A stretch of DNA of 7,569 bases from Deltaproteobacteria bacterium GWA2_55_10 (GTDB taxonomy: Bacteria; Desulfobacterota; GWC2-55-46). This document shows positions 5,333 to 7,569 of the stretch, in pieces. The stretch is from the NCBI GenBank assembly GCA_001797415.1, contig MGPL01000027.1:10000-17568 (forward strand), given 5' to 3'. Every line of letters begins with the position of its first letter. Position 1 is the first letter of the stretch. A program made the position numbers and the translations under genes. The notes below the pieces were generated by a model, which was given only the letters and a program-made list of their open reading frames with translations, was not told the DNA's origin and ran no database searches.

Positions 5333-5372
5333 TCCCCCTCTCCCCTTCGGGGAGAGGAAATAAAGGCAAGTA
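5333..5372. repeat. CCTCTCCCC palindromic repeat, copy 3
   Basis: The perfect 9-bp arms (5337-5345 and 5349-5357) enclose TTC. The tail AAATAAAGGCAAGTA matches that of copy 2 except for the middle bases. The copies are 75 bp apart, so about 35 bases are a near direct repeat. Confidence 0.85.
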
Positions 5373-5425
5373 AAAGATGAAAGAGTTCGGGATTGTATCT
5401 ATGAAAAGATGCGCGAGGGGTTTTT

Positions 5426-6352
5426 TCAGGCTATTCTCAAGGAGCCGATGACGTCAGTTATCCGCGTCTTCTTCCTTGAGACATACTCTGCGATCCCAAT
5501 GGCGACTCTCACTGACGAATCCGGTTCGATGAAGTTTGCAGTGCCGACCTGGACTGCCGTCGCGCCCGCGATGAGGAATTCGAGCGCGTCGTTCGCGCTC
5601 ACGATGCCGCCCATGCCGATGATCGGCACCTTCGCCACCTGCGCGGCCTGCCAGACCATGCGCACTGCGATGGGCCTTATTGCCGGGCCGGAAAGCCCGC
5701 CAGTGGCGGTGGCGAGCACGGGCTTCCTCCGCTCGGTGTCTATGACCATGCCTGTTATGGTGTTGATGAGGGATATGGCGTCAGAGCCGCCGTCCTCAAC
5801 GGCCTTGACCATGACCTTTATATCGGTCACATTGGGGGAGAGCTTTGTTATGACGGGCAGGCGCGTGGCGTTGCGCACTGCTGAGACCACCTTGAAGGCC
5901 TCCTGCGGGTCTGTGCCGAATACTATGCCGCCCTTTTTCACATTGGGGCAGGAAATGTTTATCTCAAGGGCCGAGACGCCTTTTGCCCCGTCGAGCCTCT
6001 TCGCGACCTCGATATAATCTTCTATCGTTTCGCCGAAGATGTTTGCTATTACATGAGTGTCAACGCCCTTTAAGAGCGGCAGCTTCTTTTCGATGAAGTC
6101 GTCGACGCCGACGTTCTGCAGGCCGATCGCGTTCAACATGCCGCAGGGCGTCTCGACTATCCTCGGGGCGGGATTGCCCTGCCTAGGATAGAGCGAGAGA
6201 CCCTTGACCACGATGGCGCCGAGCTTCGAGAGGTCCATGTACGGCATGAACTCGGCTCCGTACCCGAAGGTTCCCGAAGCAGTCATTACCGGGTTCTTGA
6301 ACCGCAGGCCAGCTATCTTTACCTCGAGCGGATTTGCCTTCTTATCGCTCAC
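5426..6352 (-). CDS. pyrD: Dihydroorotate dehydrogenase B (NAD+), catalytic subunit
   Basis: Class 1B enzyme that oxidises (S)-dihydroorotate to orotate with FMN, the fourth step of UMP synthesis, in the cytoplasm together with PyrK. The barrel opens with LRFKNPVMTASGTFGYG. It then has VVKGLS, NAIGLQN (substrate-binding Asn residues) and INISCPN with the catalytic Cys at residue 135 (class 2 enzymes have Ser). KLSPN, GGLSGPAIRPIA and the phosphate-binding IIGMGGIVSANDA and AVQVGTANF complete it. The length, 308 residues, is normal. I chose GTG at 6352 because it overlaps the pyrK stop as GTGA, the usual sign of translational coupling, and gives the usual short N-terminus. A TTG at 6364 with GAGG 7 bases upstream would add four residues and is a real alternative. 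No terminator is seen after the stop. Confidence 0.95.
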   Translation of the reverse strand: MSDKKANPLEVKIAGLRFKNPVMTASGTFGYGAEFMPYMDLSKLGAIVVKGLSLYPRQGNPAPRIVETPCGMLNAIGLQNVGVDDFIEKKLPLLKGVDTHVIANIFGETIEDYIEVAKRLDGAKGVSALEINISCPNVKKGGIVFGTDPQEAFKVVSAVRNATRLPVITKLSPNVTDIKVMVKAVEDGGSDAISLINTITGMVIDTERRKPVLATATGGLSGPAIRPIAVRMVWQAAQVAKVPIIGMGGIVSANDALEFLIAGATAVQVGTANFIEPDSSVRVAIGIAEYVSRKKTRITDVIGSLRIA

Positions 6353-7122
6353 AGCACGTCCCAATCTATGTCCTCGCTGTCGAATACCGGGCCGTCCGAG
6401 CAGACCATCTTGTATAGCCGGTTCTCTTTTTCGTCTTTATGCGGCTTCGCCTTCACGGCGCAACCCAGGCAGACGCCGATGCCGCAGGCCATCGACCTCT
6501 CAAGCGAGACCATGCATTTTGCCCCTGAATTCATGGCTATTCCGGCGGCGGCCTTGAGCATGCCCATGGGGCCGCAGGCGTAGACTATCGCTTCCGGCGT
6601 AATCTCCTCTTCGAGAAGGTCTGTGGCAAGCCCCTTCCTGCCGACGCTGCCGTCCTCTGTGGCGGTCTTTATCTTGAGGGCGAATTTGCGGAAGTCCTTG
6701 AGAAGGAACGTCTCTTTTCTTGAGCGCGCGCCGAAGATGAGCGTGCCTGACTCAATACTCTCAGCCAGCATGTAGAGCGGCACGATCCCCATGCCGCCGG
6801 TGAGCATGATTATCTTGCGACCCTTCTCAGGCTCTGTAAATCCGTTGCCGAGCGGCCCGAGTATTCCGAGTCTCTCGCCCGGTCTTTTGTTCGAGAGTAT
6901 CTCCGTGCCCTTGCCGACGACGCGGTAAAGGAGCTCAACGCCCCTGCCCTTTATCGCCCTGTAGATGCCGAAAGGCCTTCGCAGCAGCGGGTCAAGCCCG
7001 TCTGAGACGCGGAGCATCACGAAGTGCCCGGCAACCACCTTCGCCGCCTTCCACGATAAGCCGAGTTTGTAGTAGCCCGCTGAGAGCCTCTCGTTATAGA
7101 GTATTTCGGATTTTATTTCCAA
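6349..7122 (-). CDS. pyrK: Dihydroorotate dehydrogenase B, electron transfer subunit
   Basis: The 257-residue iron-sulfur flavoprotein accepts electrons from PyrD's FMN and passes them via [2Fe-2S] and FAD to NAD+. The FAD-binding barrel carries LLRRPFGIY (residues 46-54) and GPLGNGF. The NAD domain has the TGGMGIVPLY loop (108-117) and YACGPMGML (181-189). The C-terminal cluster motif has Cys213, Cys218, Cys221 and Cys241, spaced C-x4-C-x2-C-x19-C; the last gap seems a little longer than in well-studied PyrK proteins. The RPFG in place of the more usual RP-x-S is a minor change at the flavin site. Translation starts at TTG: an in-frame TAA lies just upstream and no ATG intervenes, and AAGG lies 7 bases before it. 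It is upstream of and overlaps pyrD, so the two are co-transcribed and produced together. Confidence 0.95.
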   Translation of the reverse strand: MEIKSEILYNERLSAGYYKLGLSWKAAKVVAGHFVMLRVSDGLDPLLRRPFGIYRAIKGRGVELLYRVVGKGTEILSNKRPGERLGILGPLGNGFTEPEKGRKIIMLTGGMGIVPLYMLAESIESGTLIFGARSRKETFLLKDFRKFALKIKTATEDGSVGRKGLATDLLEEEITPEAIVYACGPMGMLKAAAGIAMNSGAKCMVSLERSMACGIGVCLGCAVKAKPHKDEKENRLYKMVCSDGPVFDSEDIDWDVL

Positions 7123-7141
7123 CCTTATGCCTTATATTTTC

Positions 7142-7215
7142 TGTCATTCTGAGCAAAGCGCAGAATCTGCTTCTACTGCGAGATTCTTCGTTCGCTTCGC
7201 TCTCTCAGCATGACA
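7142..7215. repeat. Inverted pair of TGTCATTCTGAG interspersed elements
   Basis: The left arm, 7142-7170, reads TGTCATTCTGAGCAAAGCGC then AGAATCTGC. The right arm, 7178-7215, reads GAGATTCTTCG, then CTCAGCATGACA. They are degenerate inverted copies around a short spacer, forming a long stem-loop directly upstream of pyrK. Confidence 0.8.
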
Positions 7216-7237
7216 ACTTTTTTCACGGCAGCTCGCC

Positions 7238-7274
7238 GTCATTGAGGAGCGGCTTTTGCGACGGAATAATCTCG
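7238..7274. repeat. GTCATTG...AATCTCG element, outer left arm of a nested pair
   Basis: GTCATTGAGGAGCGG, a spacer, then CGGAATAATCTCG. It is a degenerate member of the GTCATTGC family; its inverted partner is at 7378-7406. The two enclose the CCCTCCCC pair. Confidence 0.65.
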
Positions 7275-7285
7275 CAGTCAATGAA

Positions 7286-7370
7286 CCCCTCCCCCCCTTG
7301 ATGGGAGGGGACTAAGGGGAGGGTGAAATATTTTCACCCCCACCCTGCCCTCCCCCGTCAAGGGGGAGGG
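7286..7370. repeat. Inverted pair of CCCTCCCC palindromic elements
   Basis: The left copy is 7286-7328 and the right copy 7331-7370. Each holds its own hairpin: CCCCTCCC with GGGAGGGG on the left, CCCTCCCCC with GGGGGAGGG on the right. The two copies face each other around a palindromic centre, GGGTGAAA at 7321-7328 and TTTCACCC at 7332-7339. This resembles the paired-REP arrangement called BIME in enterobacteria. Confidence 0.85.
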
Positions 7371-7377
7371 ATTATAT

Positions 7378-7406
7378 CGAGATTGCTTTGTTCCGCTCGC
7401 AATGAC
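7378..7406 (-). repeat. GTCATTGCGAG...CAATCTCG element touching the rimI stop codon
   Basis: On the minus strand GTCATTGCGAGCGG, then CAAAGCAATCTCG. The first G is the last base of the rimI TAG stop codon. It is the best preserved copy of the GTCATTGC family in this window. Confidence 0.8.
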
Positions 7407-7569
7407 TACAAATCGAGGATCATCACTATCGCGTCCTCGTCGCCGTAATAGTTCTTCCTTATGAACGCTTCCCTGAAACCGAACTTCTTGTAAAGCTCCC
7501 TCGCTACGTCGTTAGATACCCTGACCTCGAGGAATACCTCGTAGACCATCTTGCGCTTCATTATCTGGA
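7406..7569 (-). CDS. rimI: Ribosomal-protein alanine N-acetyltransferase, C-terminal part (cut by the window edge)
   Basis: Only the last 53 codons are present; the gene continues beyond 7569. The read-through translation contains FLEVRVSNDVARELYKKFGF, then FIRKNYYGDEDAIVMIL. The LEVR-x-SN-x2-A-x2-LY-x-K-x-GF block followed by R-x2-YY-x4-DAI-x-M is characteristic of RimI, which acetylates the N-terminal alanine of a ribosomal protein (S18 in E. coli) from acetyl-CoA. The acetyl-CoA loop itself lies outside the window. The stop codon TAG shares its last base with an interspersed palindromic element. It has the same direction as pyrK and pyrD, but repeat DNA separates them, so joint transcription is uncertain. 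Confidence 0.9.
   Translation of the reverse strand, partial: QIMKRKMVYEVFLEVRVSNDVARELYKKFGFREAFIRKNYYGDEDAIVMILDL

Larger units (their letters stand above)
5080..5425. other. Gene-free stretch filled with short palindromic repeats
   Basis: I see no coding sequence or RNA gene here. The stretch holds three copies of a CCTCTCCCC palindrome (about 5089-5123, 5249-5284, 5333-5358) and an inverted pair of GTCATTGC-type elements (5162-5195 and 5201-5231). A 9-bp perfect inverted repeat is also present, CAATGAGAG at 5131-5139 with CTCTCATTG at 5159-5167. It lies downstream of pyrD, with no obvious pyrD terminator. Confidence 0.7.

Noticed and set aside
5409..6017. Plus-strand 202-codon frame opposite pyrD
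   Set aside because: Antisense shadow of a highly conserved enzyme; its residues follow the complementary strand of PyrD motifs.
7123..7405. A structured regulatory RNA upstream of pyrK
   Set aside because: The strong hairpins are explained by interspersed repeat families that occur elsewhere in the window; no known pyrimidine-responsive motif was recognised.

Overview
The window looks like a chromosomal piece of a Gram-negative, moderately GC-rich bacterium. The NAD-linked dihydroorotate dehydrogenase pair (pyrK-pyrD), the rimI end, a UspA protein and a YfhO-type membrane protein are ordinary chromosomal genes. The many short palindromic repeats of several unrelated families recall environmental Nitrospirota, Desulfobacterota and similar lineages. 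That placement is a low-confidence impression; no marker in the window settles the phylum.

Layout. Bases 1-2520 (+) carry most of a large polytopic YfhO-family protein, cut off at its N-terminus and holding an in-frame 21-bp tandem repeat. A terminator follows at about 2550-2583. From 2597 to 3426 lies a clearly AT-richer cassette. It has one minus-strand gene for a 226-residue protein with an RN-x3-H motif of the HEPN type, enclosed by near-identical 25/27-bp direct repeats and palindromes. Three further minus-strand genes follow in reverse order: a GNAT acetyltransferase (3445-4005), a UspA protein (4134-4577) and a lysine-rich 100-residue helical protein (4722-5024). The last two each have a strong intrinsic terminator. 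About 400 gene-free bases (5025-5425) are filled with repeat families. Then come pyrD (5426-6352) and pyrK (6349-7122), overlapping and read on the minus strand. A second repeat block (7123-7406) separates them from the C-terminal 53 codons of rimI (7406-7569, minus).

How the genes work together. PyrK and PyrD form one enzyme of pyrimidine synthesis: PyrD oxidises dihydroorotate with FMN, and PyrK passes the electrons through [2Fe-2S] and FAD to NAD+. RimI acetylates an N-terminal alanine of a ribosomal protein. The other genes are single units with no evident shared pathway.

What stands out is the intergenic DNA. At least four palindromic repeat families are present: a GTAG-headed GTTGGGTTA element, a 17-bp GGTGGGC-n3-GCCCACC element, GTCATTGC/TGTCATTCTGAG elements, and CCCTCCCC/CCTCTCCCC elements. 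Several are arranged as inverted pairs, and one pair is nested inside another. The best candidate for something undescribed is the AT-rich HEPN-like gene in its repeat-bounded cassette. No complete known defence system or mobile element can be demonstrated here.
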